Source of the DNA: Linnemannia schmuckeri
Taxonomy: Eukaryota; Mortierellomycota; Mortierellomycetes; Mortierellales; Mortierellaceae
Length of the DNA: 64,000 bases
Assembly (NCBI GenBank): GCA_029449235.1
Contig: JANATG010000008.1
Location: forward strand, 186,001 to 250,000
Reading direction: 5' to 3'
Position 1 is the stretch's first letter, and every line of letters begins with the position of its first letter. The notes beneath the pieces were generated by a model. The model saw only the letters and a program-made list of their open reading frames with translations. It ran no database searches and was not told the origin of the DNA. Of this stretch, positions 12,453-23,710 are shown in pieces. The position numbers and the translations under genes are program-made.

Positions 12453-14591
12453 ATGGCCACTCAACATCACTATCATCCGCAGCAACACCACCTCCCTTCA
12501 TACCATCATTACCAGCAACGCTACTCCTCTACCTTCCCTCAAATGACAAACATCAACAACAGCAGCAACGCACAGCAACAAAACCAAAATCATCAACGGC
12601 AAAGCTCACAACAACAACAACAGCAACCTCCTTCTTATTCCTACGCCATTTCCAATGCGGCTATTGTACCGACGACAACAACAGTGCCACCAGGAATGAT
12701 GGCAGTAACGGGGGCACCAACTACTGCACCCATCTCTCCTTCCTCGGTCATGACTACAACGGTTACCACGGCGACGACGAGTGTTACTCAACCACCGCCA
12801 GTCTCTCTAGTCCAACCACATCAGACATATGTCCCTGCTACCACCTATCAGCCTAGTCGCCCCTCCATCCAGCTCCAGCAAGCGCCGCAACAACAACAAT
12901 TATCACCGCAGGAGTTGCCCATCCTACAACAACAACAACAACAACAACAGGTACCTATGCAACACCAACAGCAGTACTACAATACACAACGATCGGTGCA
13001 ACAACCCCCTCCACCGGCCAGTTACAATCATTACACACAATACCAGCAGGGGCCTCCTGCAGTCATGCAGCACCAACGTCAACAATACCAGCATCACCAA
13101 CAGGTTGTTCAACAGCAATATCAATACCAACAGCAGCAACCAAACCAATATCAACCACAACAGCAACAGCAGAGGCATTCAATGGGCAATGCCCCTACCA
13201 GTAACGGAAACAGCTATAGCAGCAACACGTATCGATCATCGTCAAGCACACTGCCGGCATTGACGTCCCTCCGGGACTGGTTCGATGCCGTCGACACGGA
13301 TCATTCGGGAGGCCTGTCCTGTGAAGAACTTCAGCGTGCCCTCATGAACGGTGATGGTTGGACTCCCTTCAATGGTAAGTGCTATTTTTTTTTCTTTTTT
13401 TCCGCACTTGTTGGAAAATTCTATGCTAAATGGAAGGGTAATGGACAAGATAATCATGATGTGGATGAGTTTTTCTTGGCATTCTCGTTATTCTGTCTTC
13501 AATCCCCCTCCTCGTTTTTTCTTCCACCCTCTCCATCTGTTTCACACAGCGTTTCTTTCGCCTACTATGTTGGGCTGTTTTGTTGGCTGAAGCAGAAAGA
13601 AGAAAAAAAAAAGGCCCGGCGATGTTGATGACCCTTGCATACCAAGGAAAAAGAAAAGGCACGTTCTTCAAATTGATCCAAAAGAAAAAACAGAAAAAAA
13701 AAGGGCAAAAGCCTACCTACAAACCCTCCTGCCCTTCCCGACAAATACCATGATTACATTCCGACTCATGTATTGGAGGAGAGGGGGTTTTTTTTGCCTT
13801 CACCTACTCATTGCCTGTACTTTCTCCTCGTGTCTTGCTCTTTCTCTCATTCACCGACTTTTTTTTCTTCCTATTTTCTCGTTCTCTAAACAACAAACTA
13901 GTCGAAACGGTGCGAATGATGATGAACATGTTCGATAGGGACGGGGACGGTTCTATCTCATTCAACGAGTTCATCGGGCTCTGGAACTATATCGAGAAAT
14001 GGAAAGCGTGTTTCCAAAACTACGACCTTGACGGGTCTGGTACCATCGACGCTCACGAACTAAAACAAGCCCTTCGGGGGTTCGGATACAACCTCTCAGA
14101 TTCTACTGTACAGATGGTTGTTACGAAATATGATGTGAGAGGGAGAGGGGATATTAGTTTTGATAATTTTGTGCAGAGCTGTGTGACCATCCAAGCATTG
14201 ACGGAGAGCTTTAGGAGGTATGATACGCAGGGAGTTGGTATCGTCACAATGACTTATGAACAGGTATGTTCTTTTTTGTTGTTTTGGTATTTAGTTGCTT
14301 GTTTGTTTTTGTGTGCGTGTATGTCCGTGTGTGTTCCGTAAGCGACACGGGTAATTATTTATCGGCGCTAGTGAAGGGAGAGAATCTGTTGGGCTGAGCA
14401 AGCGTCGTTGCTGCTACCCCTGATCAGGCAATAGACCAACATTTTCAAAATGAAATGTGGAACGTGTCACGACATTTGTGAGCACAACAATCCCACCAAA
14501 TGCGTCCCTGGCTCATCTTACTTATACTTCTGTGTACGCGCCTCCCTCTTTTCAAAAATAGTTCCTTGGGCTGGTCCTGAACAATCGTTGA
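12453..14591 (+). CDS. PEF1: Penta-EF-hand (PEF) calcium-binding protein with Gln-rich N-terminus
   Basis: Exons 12453-13374, 13902-14263 and 14562-14591 join in frame to 437 residues. Residues 1-265 are Gln/Pro/Tyr-rich, typical of fungal Pef1 and animal ALG-2/peflin. Five EF-hands follow: loop 1 DTDHSGGLSCEE (about 281-292), loop 2 DRDGDGSISFNE (319-330), loop 3 DLDGSGTIDAHE (349-360), then two degenerate hands, ending in the short last exon FLGLVLNNR. PEF proteins bind Ca2+, dimerise through the fifth hand and act as adaptors at membranes (ESCRT or COPII in animals; budding and cation response in yeast). ATG 12453 was chosen because upstream in-frame starts are not ATG. Confidence 0.93.
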
Positions 14592-14800
14592 CATGGTCCA
14601 TTGAGGGTGTCAGGAAATGAGTAATTAATCTGTACATAGCTCCTTTCAACAAGTTCACACGAAATGAATTTTTTTCTTTTTCTTTTTTTATTGAAGAAGG
14701 CTAATACATGCATGCGACGGAAAAAAAATTGTCTGAATTTCATGGAGCCGAGCTCATTGGGCCAATATCACTGAAAAAAAAAGACGCTTCAACCCTCCAT

Positions 14801-15442
14801 CTAAAAACGACGACGGCGAGGTGCAACAACAATCCTTGGCCTCGGACGCAACAAAGAACTTACGACCGCTGCACCCACAATCGTACGACCCAGACTGGGT
14901 CCACTCGAATGCACCTGCTGCACCTGCGGCTGTTGCTGCGGTTGAGGAGAGGCGGATTGGATGATGATGGGCTGATTGCTGTTGGATGTGAGGGTTGTGA
15001 TGGTGCCATCGGCATTTTGTATCGTGTGAACGGTTTGGATTTGCTGCTGTTGAGGTTGCGGGGAGCGTCTTTGGTGAGGTGAAGGGGAGGAGCCTTGCAT
15101 GCCAGGAGGTGGAGGAGCGTACTGACCTCGCTCTTGGGCCATGTAGTAGGCGGGGCGGGGGTCCTCCCAGGTGATCGTTGGCGGGTTTGTGCGTTCGTCT
15201 ATAAAATGGATCGGATTAAAGAAGTGTTAAAGGATTGTTTCCTCTCACCCTTCAAGCAACTGTAAAGGCGAGGTAATGAATGAACATGTATGGTTACCGA
15301 TGTAGAAGTATGCTTGGTAATTGGGATCGAACTGTGAGATCCAGCCTGGTGGCAACGGGCGCTGGTTGTACGGCAGATTGGCAACACCAGGTGCGTTGTA
15401 TAACTTCTGAGGGGTCGATGTCGTTGTGTTTGTTGAATTCAT
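14801..15442 (-). CDS. WW-domain protein
   Basis: Minus-strand exons 15442-15298 and 15198-14801 join to 180 residues. One WW domain spans the intron: LPPGWISQFDPNYQAYFYI then DERTNPPTITWEDPRP, with both signature Trp residues and the closing Pro. The rest is Gln/Pro-rich with a short hydrophobic patch (RTIVGAAVVSSLL) and a very basic end (RPRPRIVVAPRRRRF). WW domains bind Pro-rich ligands such as PPxY; no catalytic domain is present, so it is probably an adaptor. It resembles the WW protein at 41205-42678. TTTATT at 14687-14692 is a likely minus-strand poly(A) signal. It converges with the PEF gene, 209 bp apart. Confidence 0.88.
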
Positions 15443-16829
15443 TTTTTGTTTGGTTGTGGGTATGATGAAAAAAAAAGTGCCTGTTCTTATAAGAGCTGCT
15501 GGTTCTTTGGGTCATGGGGGCAAGAAAGTTGTGAGACAAAGGACGAGGACTTCTTCAGCAAAGGCAAGATTCTCACTGGTCGATCGTTCCGGCGATTTAA
15601 GAAAAGAACTTTCCTGATCTCTTCTAAGGTCCGTTCAGCCTGAACCCCCCTATGTCGATACGCGCATGAAAAAGGGGCCGAGTGTATTTTTGTTTATACG
15701 GCAAAGTGAGCAATTGACAAGAACGATCGATGTTAATTACTGTTAAGATTTGTTTTAAGGTCTGAGCGAGAGGCTTGACGGTATCCACTTGGACAAGATC
15801 CGACAGAGCGACTAAAGAAATGTAGGTGAACGAGCAACAAATCTTGCTCGTTTCTTATTATTATTGGCATCTATTGTGCACCTTTTTTCTTTGATGGTAT
15901 TGCTGATGCGGTTGCGTTGCAACTGATGTTGACAGGCAATAAGGTGTTTGAGAAAGTTGTCAAGAGCCGATATCGCTGGAGGGTGACTTGTTGACCTGTA
16001 AAAGTGCGGTTGAAAGAGGTGCCAGATCGGGTGTGCTGATATAGTCATCATCGCCCCTTTTCATTCTCGATCGTGCCTATGCTCACGATATTGTCGTGTA
16101 TGTCGAGCTCGATATGCGTCGTTCGTGGCGTCGGCATTATCTTTCTTGAGAAACGGGGAGAGGGAGAGAGGTTGGTTGGTCTGTGTCGATCTCGAGATAT
16201 TGAGTCGAAGAAATTGATGGGCCTTTTTCCTCTTTTTCATCGTCACCAGAACGATATAGTCTGTTCCTTATCTTCAATTGTACAATCCTTGTTCTGCTCC
16301 GACTCATCATCGTTAGGGAGGGAGGTAACCTGTCCCAAATCCACTTGTTTGCCGTCACCATTGCTGGATATGTCCGATTGATATTGTCACTGAAATGGTA
16401 GATGTTGATGTTGGTGGGGATGGATGAGGCGATGTCGATACTTTTCTGTGGACTTGTGGAAGAAGGTGTGGACAAAGAAAGGAAAGAAAAGGAAAACGAC
16501 AAAACACCCACACAAATAAAAAAAAAGAAAAGAAAAGAAAAGCGAGACGCAAAAAGGGAATGAACGCGACAGAAAATCAAGTGGTTGCGTGTGCTTTGGG
16601 CTAAATCGCGTCTCATGGGCAACCAAAAAAATGACAGAAACACTTGATGGTGAATGATGTTGGTCAGTGGTTTAAAGACACCATGATAAAAACATTGAGC
16701 TATTAGAAAACAATAGTAATGCGGTAGTTGTATTTTTATTTTTCCTTGAAATGTTTCTATGGCATGCACAACGTCCTTGTCCGTATGCTCATGTCCTTGC
16801 TCCTGCAATCGTTTCTGACTCATCCTTAT
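15443..16829. other. Intergenic region between WW gene and dehydrogenase gene
   Basis: No supported gene. It holds the WW gene promoter and the 3' region of the dehydrogenase (minus-strand AATAAA at 16735-16740). A 228-codon minus-strand frame (16137-16823) begins 7 nt after the dehydrogenase stop but is T-rich and patternless. Confidence 0.55.
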
Positions 16830-18336
16830 TTACTGGTAAGAGACATGAGGAGAGTTGGAGATAGTCTCTCCCTCAGGGGTAACATAAGCCGCACAAATAC
16901 CACCATCCACCGTGAAATCGGTTCCCGTCATGTAGGAACTCTCATCACTCGCTAAGAACAACGCCGCCTTGGCCTGCTCAATCGCCTCACCGAACCGGCC
17001 CATGGGCACATGAATCAACCGTCTGTTCTTCTTCTCATCCGTGTCCAAAAACTCCATCAACAAGGGTGTTTTCAAGGGTCCAGGGCAAAGGGAGTTGAAA
17101 CGAATGTTTTCTTTGGCGTGGACGACGGCGAGTTCGCGGGTCATAGCGAGGACAGCACCCTTGGAGGCGGTGTAAGCGAGCTGAGGGGTTGCTGCTCCAC
17201 GGAGGGCGACGAAGGAGGCGGTGTTAATGATGGATCCACCGCCGGTTTTGCGCATCTCTTCGATGGCATATTTGCAGCCCCACCAGACTCCCTTCACGTT
17301 GATCTTCATTGTCAAGTCCCTATTTGGATTGACATAATGTGTGTACAAAGGGTTAGTGATGGTTGTACATGAGAAAGGGCAAAAACAGACAGGTAAGGAG
17401 AAGATGGGGCGAAGAACAAAACGTATAAGACAAAGTACCAGATATCCTCAGAGGTGGTGAGGGCGTTATCATCGGCAGGGTGCATGATTCCGGCATTGTT
17501 GAAGACGATACTCAGCTTGCCTATTATTCCAGGAGACACATGTCCCAATGAAAGTAGAAAAGTAAAGAGGAAAATGTAAAAAAATAATAATGCTCTGCTG
17601 GTCAGTTGACGAATAGCGCCCTATGCCAAATATTTTACCCACACTCTCTTTACGCTTCTTGACATACGCAATGTCTTCATTCAGGACACATACACTCATC
17701 ATACACGTACTACTTCTTCACACGTACATCCATCAAACACTAGTATTCATCATCACCCACGCTTCCTTTGAAGTTATCATCACCACCCACATTTCATTCT
17801 CTGCCCTCACTCTCACCCTTCCCTCTCTCCCTCACTCCCTCCCATGACCATGACTTACCGAACTCAGAGACGGCGAGCTGGATCATCTTCTTGACATCGT
17901 CCTCCTTGCTAACGTCGGCACGGATCGAGACAGCGCGACCCTTCCCAAAGAGCGAGGTGATCTTCTCGACGGTTGCTGCAGCCGCCTTGTCGTTGATGTC
18001 AGCACACACCACCTGGGCGCCCTCAGAGGCGAACAACACTGACGACTCCAGACCAATTCCACTATTGAGGTTGAACGAAAAGGTAAAATGGAGGGATGAG
18101 GTTGAAGAAGAGAAGGGTAAGATGGGTTAATATGCGGATGAAAGGGGTCATGGGGTTTCTTTCTTTTCTCACGAGAGGAGGAGTGTCAAAAGGAGGGGCG
18201 TTCTTGAACAAAAACGACGAGAAGGTTGATGAATAAGGCCTGTGAAATGAAGTGAAGAGTGAGGAGGGACTTGCCTGCCAGCACCGGTGATGACGGCGAC
18301 CTTGTTAGCAAGACGGGATCCGTATGGAGGAGACAT
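16830..18336 (-). CDS. Short-chain dehydrogenase/reductase (SDR)
   Basis: Minus-strand exons 18336-18275, 18061-17859, 17520-17439 and 17319-16830 join to 278 residues. It is a classical SDR: cofactor motif TGAGSGIG (residues 17-24), NNAG in exon 3, catalytic Ser151, Tyr165 and Lys169 (YTASK), then CPGPLKTP and a C-terminal TVDGG. The family makes NAD(P)H-dependent oxidoreductions of alcohols, sugars or steroids, usually as soluble tetramers; the substrate is not readable. The residue after the second beta strand (ADIND) suggests NAD(H) preference. Intron 1 has a GC donor (AG/GCAAGT), and using it restores TGAGSGIG exactly. Confidence 0.92.
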
Positions 18337-19281
18337 GACTTGTTATTGTTTGTGTATGTAAAAGAGTGTTGTTAAGTGTTGGAGGGATGAGTGGACGAGG
18401 GTTGAAGAAAGAAAAAGAAGTGAGTAATGGGATCGAGCGCGCTTTTATAGCACTCGTGCAAAAAGAACCCTGCGTGTATCAAAAAAATAGGGCGTGAGAG
18501 AGGAAAGACAAAGGGGGTAAGGTACGAAAACGAAACGAACACATGTTCACCAAGCCCAGTAAGCGCTTGATACTTTTATTTTGCTGCATGTAGTTTGTTT
18601 TCTGTCCTTCTTTTCAATGCAAAAAAGCAAAGTCTTTGACTCTCGCGCCGTTGTATTTTTGTGACCAACAAATGCGCCGAGAGCAAAAAAAAAAAAAAGA
18701 TAGTAAGGGGGAGAGTTATGTCTATGTATGTATCCTGAGAGTGACGAAGAGGCGTCGAAGGTAGGCCGACCGTTTTTTTTCCCTTTCTTCACAGACTGCC
18801 TATGGGAGCAGAAATGGGCATGCACATACACGTTGGTTCATTGAACGAGGGAGGATAACGAAGCCCGGCAAAAATATCAATAAGAGGTTAGCGTAACGTA
18901 TCCTTCGTACAACAATGAGGAGGAGAAAGGGCCGAAATGCCAACAAACAAATGAAAGGACGAGGAAAATAAACAAGGTTATGTGGCAGACGGACAGGGAG
19001 TCAGGCGCGTGTTTGTTGTCTCCAGACATTAGAAGCAAGGGTAAACGAGGGTGCGCGATATGAAAAACCCGCATTAAATCCACACAAACATAGGAAGAAA
19101 GAGAAGGGTCATTTTCTTAATCATAGATCTACCGAAGGGCACTACTGTTCATAGAACTCACGCTCGTTTTTTTCAGGATATTAGAGAAGCATCATTAAGG
19201 CTCTATTGAAATATACATAGCTACGAGTGGCGAGTGTCTACAGTACGTGTTTTATTCTTCTAGTACAATTATCGATTACGA
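18337..19281. other. Intergenic region, dehydrogenase promoter and phosphatase 3' end
   Basis: No gene seen. It contains the dehydrogenase promoter and, at 19251-19256, the minus-strand AATAAA for the phosphatase gene. Confidence 0.6.
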
Positions 19282-20707
19282 TTACTTTCTCCCAAAGAGT
19301 TTCGATATGAAACCATGCTTCTTCTTCTCAGCAACGACTGGTGCTCCACCACCGTTACTGTACTGTTGGGGCTGAGGCTCAGGAGGAGGACCCCCGCCAG
19401 TGTTTTCCATGGATGCCAAGGATGTTGATGATACAGGCAGCTGTTTCAATGCGTTGTTGTTGGCGGTGTTCAAGTGCCCGTTGGCGAGTGTCTTTACTGG
19501 TTTCCTTGATCCAAAGCCCTTTTTCCTCTTCTTGTAGCTAACCGTCGAGTGAAAGAGGAAGAGGGAATGAAAAAGAAGGTAGGAGGCGTGTGGTTGTGAG
19601 ATTGAGAAAGTAATTTTTCTTTTGCGTGTTTCAATTTGACCAAACAAAAAGCGAGGAAAAAAATAGAGAGTGGCATGTTGCTTGGGCTTGCTTACCTATC
19701 CAAGAAGGCGATCTGGACGCGGTTCAATGCGCCTCGCCTTGCCTTGCGGATATAGGCAATCGCATCCTACATTGCACATACACACATCATGCATTAAATG
19801 AAAAAGGAGTGAGGGAATAATATTGGATGAGTGGCATGTTTGTGATGATATGAGGATGATGAGAGTGTCCTGAAGAAGTGATGATCCCGGCGAATTGTCT
19901 GAATGTAGACAAAGTCGGCAGAATCACAACGTAGAGGAGAAACACTGCAGAATTAGAAAAGAAAACCAATGAGACGAGCGGGAAGGGAGTGGCTGGCATC
20001 ATACCAAAGGATCCATGCCTGCTTCGACCAAAGAAATCGCCACGAGGACCTAAAAAAAGACAAGACAGAAAACAAGAAGCAGTAAGAAAACAAGAAGCAG
20101 TAAGAAAACAAACAGATTATGTTTTTAATAACAATGCCCACTGGAACGTTTTCTTGAATTTCGATCGTCCTTAATAATGACATAGTAATGAGGTTGATAG
20201 TGAAACGGTAAACGGAATGTGTTGAACGAAGAAGAGGAGGAGAAAGGGCAACTTTTACCGGTGCTCGTCCTATCCCAGAGACGCAATGGACGGCTATACA
20301 ACGACCAGACGTGGGAGATTCGTAAAAGACTTCATCATTAAGCTCCAGCCAACGGGCGACAATATCCTTTGAAGGCGCCGTTCCATCCTCGAACTTCCTA
20401 TGTAGTTTCAACAGAGGTAATAAAAATAAAAAGAACGTTGTCAATTGTTATTACCTATTTTGAGAACAAAGAATTCAACTGGCCTCAAACAGCAAGAGTA
20501 TTCTTACATGTCATCGTGGACGACGATACCGATGGAGGTCAAGGGTTGGGTATTGTAAGGGGAACCCTCGCAGATACGGACGAGGTCGGTAACGTTGTGT
20601 TCTTCGAATATAGGGATGTAAGCGGGGAGGGACTTGTCGGACGGACAGTCTAGGATGAGGAATGAGAGGTCTCCGACTTTAATAGGACTTATGCTGAATC
20701 TTGACAT
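19282..20707 (-). CDS. PRL-type (PTP4A) dual-specificity phosphatase
   Basis: Minus-strand exons 20707-20508, 20397-20259, 20049-20005, 19766-19696 and 19537-19282 join to 236 residues. The active site is HCVSGIGRAPVLVA, with Cys105 and Arg111 of the CX5R loop and the PRL-specific Ala after the Arg. The general acid Asp71 sits in FEDGTAPS. These positions match mammalian PRL-1 (Asp72, Cys104, Arg110) almost one for one. Then comes the PRL-like EAGMDPLDAIAYIRKARRGA. In animals PRLs are prenylated through a C-terminal CAAX box and regulate CNNM magnesium transporters and growth. Here a roughly 80-residue extension ends in KKHGFISKLFGRK, basic but without CAAX. Confidence 0.92.
20067..20110. repeat. 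18-bp tandem repeat in phosphatase intron 2
   Basis: Two full copies and a partial third of AGAAAACAAGAAGCAGTA lie inside the intron between exons 2 and 3. Confidence 0.85.
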
Positions 20708-21403
20708 TCGCTCTTTTGGTATGTTTTTGTTGAAATGAAGAAGGGTGTGAATGAATGATGAGAAGGAAAAAGTGTGAAGGTGAAGAAGGGAGGGAAAGCA
20801 AGAGCGGCTAAGAAGGAGGGCGAAGTGGAGGCGCTAATGTTAAAGTGATGTGTGACTGGCAAAGAAAAGAAACGAAAGAGAACGACAGCCTGTTTGTCGG
20901 TCGGCTGTTGAAGGTGTCGGCCAGTCAGTTCGTCGAGGTCAAGTCAAGCTAGCCTGCGCCCTTTTGGAGTTTGCTGGCCATTCATATGGAAGAACAGTCA
21001 GACACCCACCCAGGAGGCACACACACATACAAACCGCACAAACCGTTCATTTTTTTCATTCATTTATTCATTTTATATTTTTATCCTTTTTTGTTTTGTT
21101 TTTTTTTTACTTCCCTTTCTTCTCCTCTTCATTCCTCTCTACCCTCCTTTTATACTTGCAACACCAACAACAAAACCCCCTTACCGACCGTTATCTCGTT
21201 GCCACCTCCACTCATTAGCACCGAAACGACAAGCAACCAGGCAACTCAACTCTCATTCTTATTCTCCCCCAGCAGGCAAATTACACAGGACACTGCTCAG
21301 AGATTCATTCAACTGTTCATTCCACAAGGAAAATACTACGGACCAGGACTGGACACAGCCCCATCTCCATCCCCAGACAAAAACAACTACAGGATTGACC
21401 CAA
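20708..21403. promoter_or_regulatory. Divergent promoter region, phosphatase / AIG1-type GTPase
   Basis: Two start codons point away from each other across 696 bp. The GTPase side is a T/C-rich leader. No gene is seen inside. Confidence 0.5.
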
Positions 21404-23128
21404 ATGGACCAGCAAGACTACCAGTACCAGCAGTACATGCTGCAACTCCAGCAACATCAGCATCAGCAGGAACAGCAACAACGTCTCCAGCAGCAACAAC
21501 AAAAAGCTGAGACCATGCCCTCTTCCCGCGAGTTCACCGTCGTCGCCCTGGGCCGTAGTGGCGAAGGTATTTTTAAGAGAGCAAGGAGTGGCGAACAAGG
21601 CAAAAAAAAAAAAGAAGAGGCGATGCCACCATCTGACTTTTTTTGTTTCCAAAAAACGTATTCTTGGAAACTCTGGACACTTGTTTTTATTACTTACTCA
21701 TAATATGCTTCTCGTCTTCTTTCTTAACTTTGTGCACTTTCTTGGATAGGCAAGAGCACGCTCTTGAACTCGATCCTTGGCAAGGAGATGTTTCTCACCA
21801 AAGCATCCGTGAGCGTAAGTCGACAAACGAAGAAAAAAAAATATACTGGGGCGGCTGTGGATTGTCCAGAGAACAGGAAACATACACCATACAGTGCAAA
21901 TCAAGCGACCAGTCCAGGATACAGTACAGCCTTTTTTGTGTCTTTATTTCTGGATGGACATCGACCTTTTTTTCCTCCGCGCACGCGGCTGAGAAGAGAA
22001 TTTTCAATTACTGCCAATACGTGCATTTGTGACTAACAAACAAAACAACACACGGTAACACTGGTTGGTATTTTTTGTGCTGTCGTGTTTTCATTCAACT
22101 TGTTTTTAGGAGGTGACAACAAAAGTCAACCAGGCGACAAACCACTTTCTCAACATCCCGACCAACCCTGTGATGCATTGTATCGACACACCCTCGTTTA
22201 ATGGACAGCTACACGACCCTGTACGCGTCAAGGAACTCGGGGAACTCTTGACCAAAGTCGCAGCCGGTGTTGATGCTTTTCTTTTTGTTGTCAAGTGCAC
22301 ACGCTACAGGTATGCAAAGGACATTATGCGCACGCACGTACTAACTCACAGGAAAAAAAAAGAAACGAATTGGATTTTGAGAGCCAACAAGCAACAAAGC
22401 AGGAGACAACGGCGTGTATTATTTTTGCCTTGTCTCTTTGTTGATTGTTTGATTGTTGTTTAGAATCGTTCAGGCCTCGCGCTAACTGAAAGATGTCGAT
22501 TGACCTACTTTGAAAACGATGAAATAGATATGACAGCACATTCGAGTCGACACTACAGACACTTCAGAGACTGTTAACGCCCGCATTCTGGCCAAAGTTG
22601 ATTATCGTCTTTACACACGCCACCCCAGAGATCTTGCCAGCAAATCCCGAGTTTCGACTGTCATTGATGGCGTGGGCGCGTGAGATCCAGGAGGGGTTCA
22701 AGTTACCAAAGCCACCTTTGACGGTCTTTGCGATGGACTATGTTCGATTCCCTTACCCATCAGGAGGAGCCCAAGAGTTCTGGAACACGCTGATGACTCT
22801 CGACGCCAACACAGAGCCCTACTGCCACAAACCCTTCCTAGAGAGTTTTGGGAACGGAATTGCGGTCGATGGATATGTGCAGAGGATCAAGGGATATCTT
22901 GCGGTCTATGAGCCGGCCTTTTTCGAAGAGCAGGCCGAGGGACAATACCGCGAGAATGAGCAAAAGAAGAAGAAAGAGAATATGTTTGGGTTCTTCCGGA
23001 AAAAGAGCTCCAAGACCCCCGCGGCTGGTATGATCGGATCGACACCCTCCACACCGCCCTCACGGACAGGCTCTGCGGCAACCACAGCCACCTCTAGATC
23101 TAGAAGCACCGGAGCCTGGTCGCCGTAG
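21404..23128 (+). CDS. AIG1/GIMAP-type GTPase
   Basis: Exons 21404-21566, 21750-21814, 22110-22309 and 22528-23128 join to 342 residues. After a Gln-rich arm, the P-loop is GRSGEGKST (residues 50-58), split by intron 1. Next come SILGKEMFLTK, the switch-region Thr-rich segment, and the G3 box CIDTPSFNG (Asp102). FVVKCTRY and then IIVFTHATPE (G4 region) follow, as in AIG1/Toc34-like GTPases. The tail is charged (KKKKENMFGFFRKKSSK) then Ser/Thr-rich. AIG1 proteins assemble on membranes in a GTP-dependent way; in plants and animals they act in immunity, and their role in fungi is unclear. AATAAA lies at 23222-23227. Confidence 0.87.
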
Positions 23129-23710
23129 CAGTCTTCAACTTCTGGATGCTGGAGCGATAAAGCGAGCGAGAGTGAGAGATGGGAGAATGGTGAGGACGTT
23201 TGAACAAAAAAAAAACGAGATAATAAAACGAGATACCCCTTGTTCCATCGCTCTTCCTCATCCTGGCAGTGTCGTCGACTTCATCTTTTTTTTTTTCTTC
23301 ATTGACAACAAACCGATCACTATCTACTTTGCTCTTGTTTTTTTTTTTTTTTTTTTTTTTTTTTTGCCCATTCGATGATATTTGCATATGTTGTATCTTT
23401 GTCATGGTAGACAGAAGTGGAGAAAAAGTGATTGCATACACACGAGCGTTAAAGTAGTTCTGTCTCCATCGTCTCTCGCTGCAATTGGTCCATTTTCTCT
23501 TTTTATGCATATCGGTCGTTCAGCAAGAGTAAGTAGTACACTCCCTCCATCTTTCGGGACTGTTCTTTCTCGTACTTTACGGATCTTTTTTTTTTTTTTT
23601 TTAGGTCGACAAATCCTCGCGTCAGAGACGAAAGTCATAAAAAAAAGGTGCGCCCAACTTTACTTCTTTTTTGTTTCTCTTCTTTCCCTTTTCCCTTTAC
23701 TCATTTCACC
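23129..23710. other. Intergenic region between GTPase and F-box genes
   Basis: No gene seen. It holds the GTPase poly(A) signal at 23222-23227, a 28-base T run (23338-23365) and the F-box gene promoter. Confidence 0.6.

Noticed and set aside
16137..16823. 228-codon minus-strand frame just below the dehydrogenase gene
   Set aside because: T-rich, no motif, begins 7 nt after the dehydrogenase stop and covers its likely poly(A) signal; best read as untranslated or intergenic sequence.
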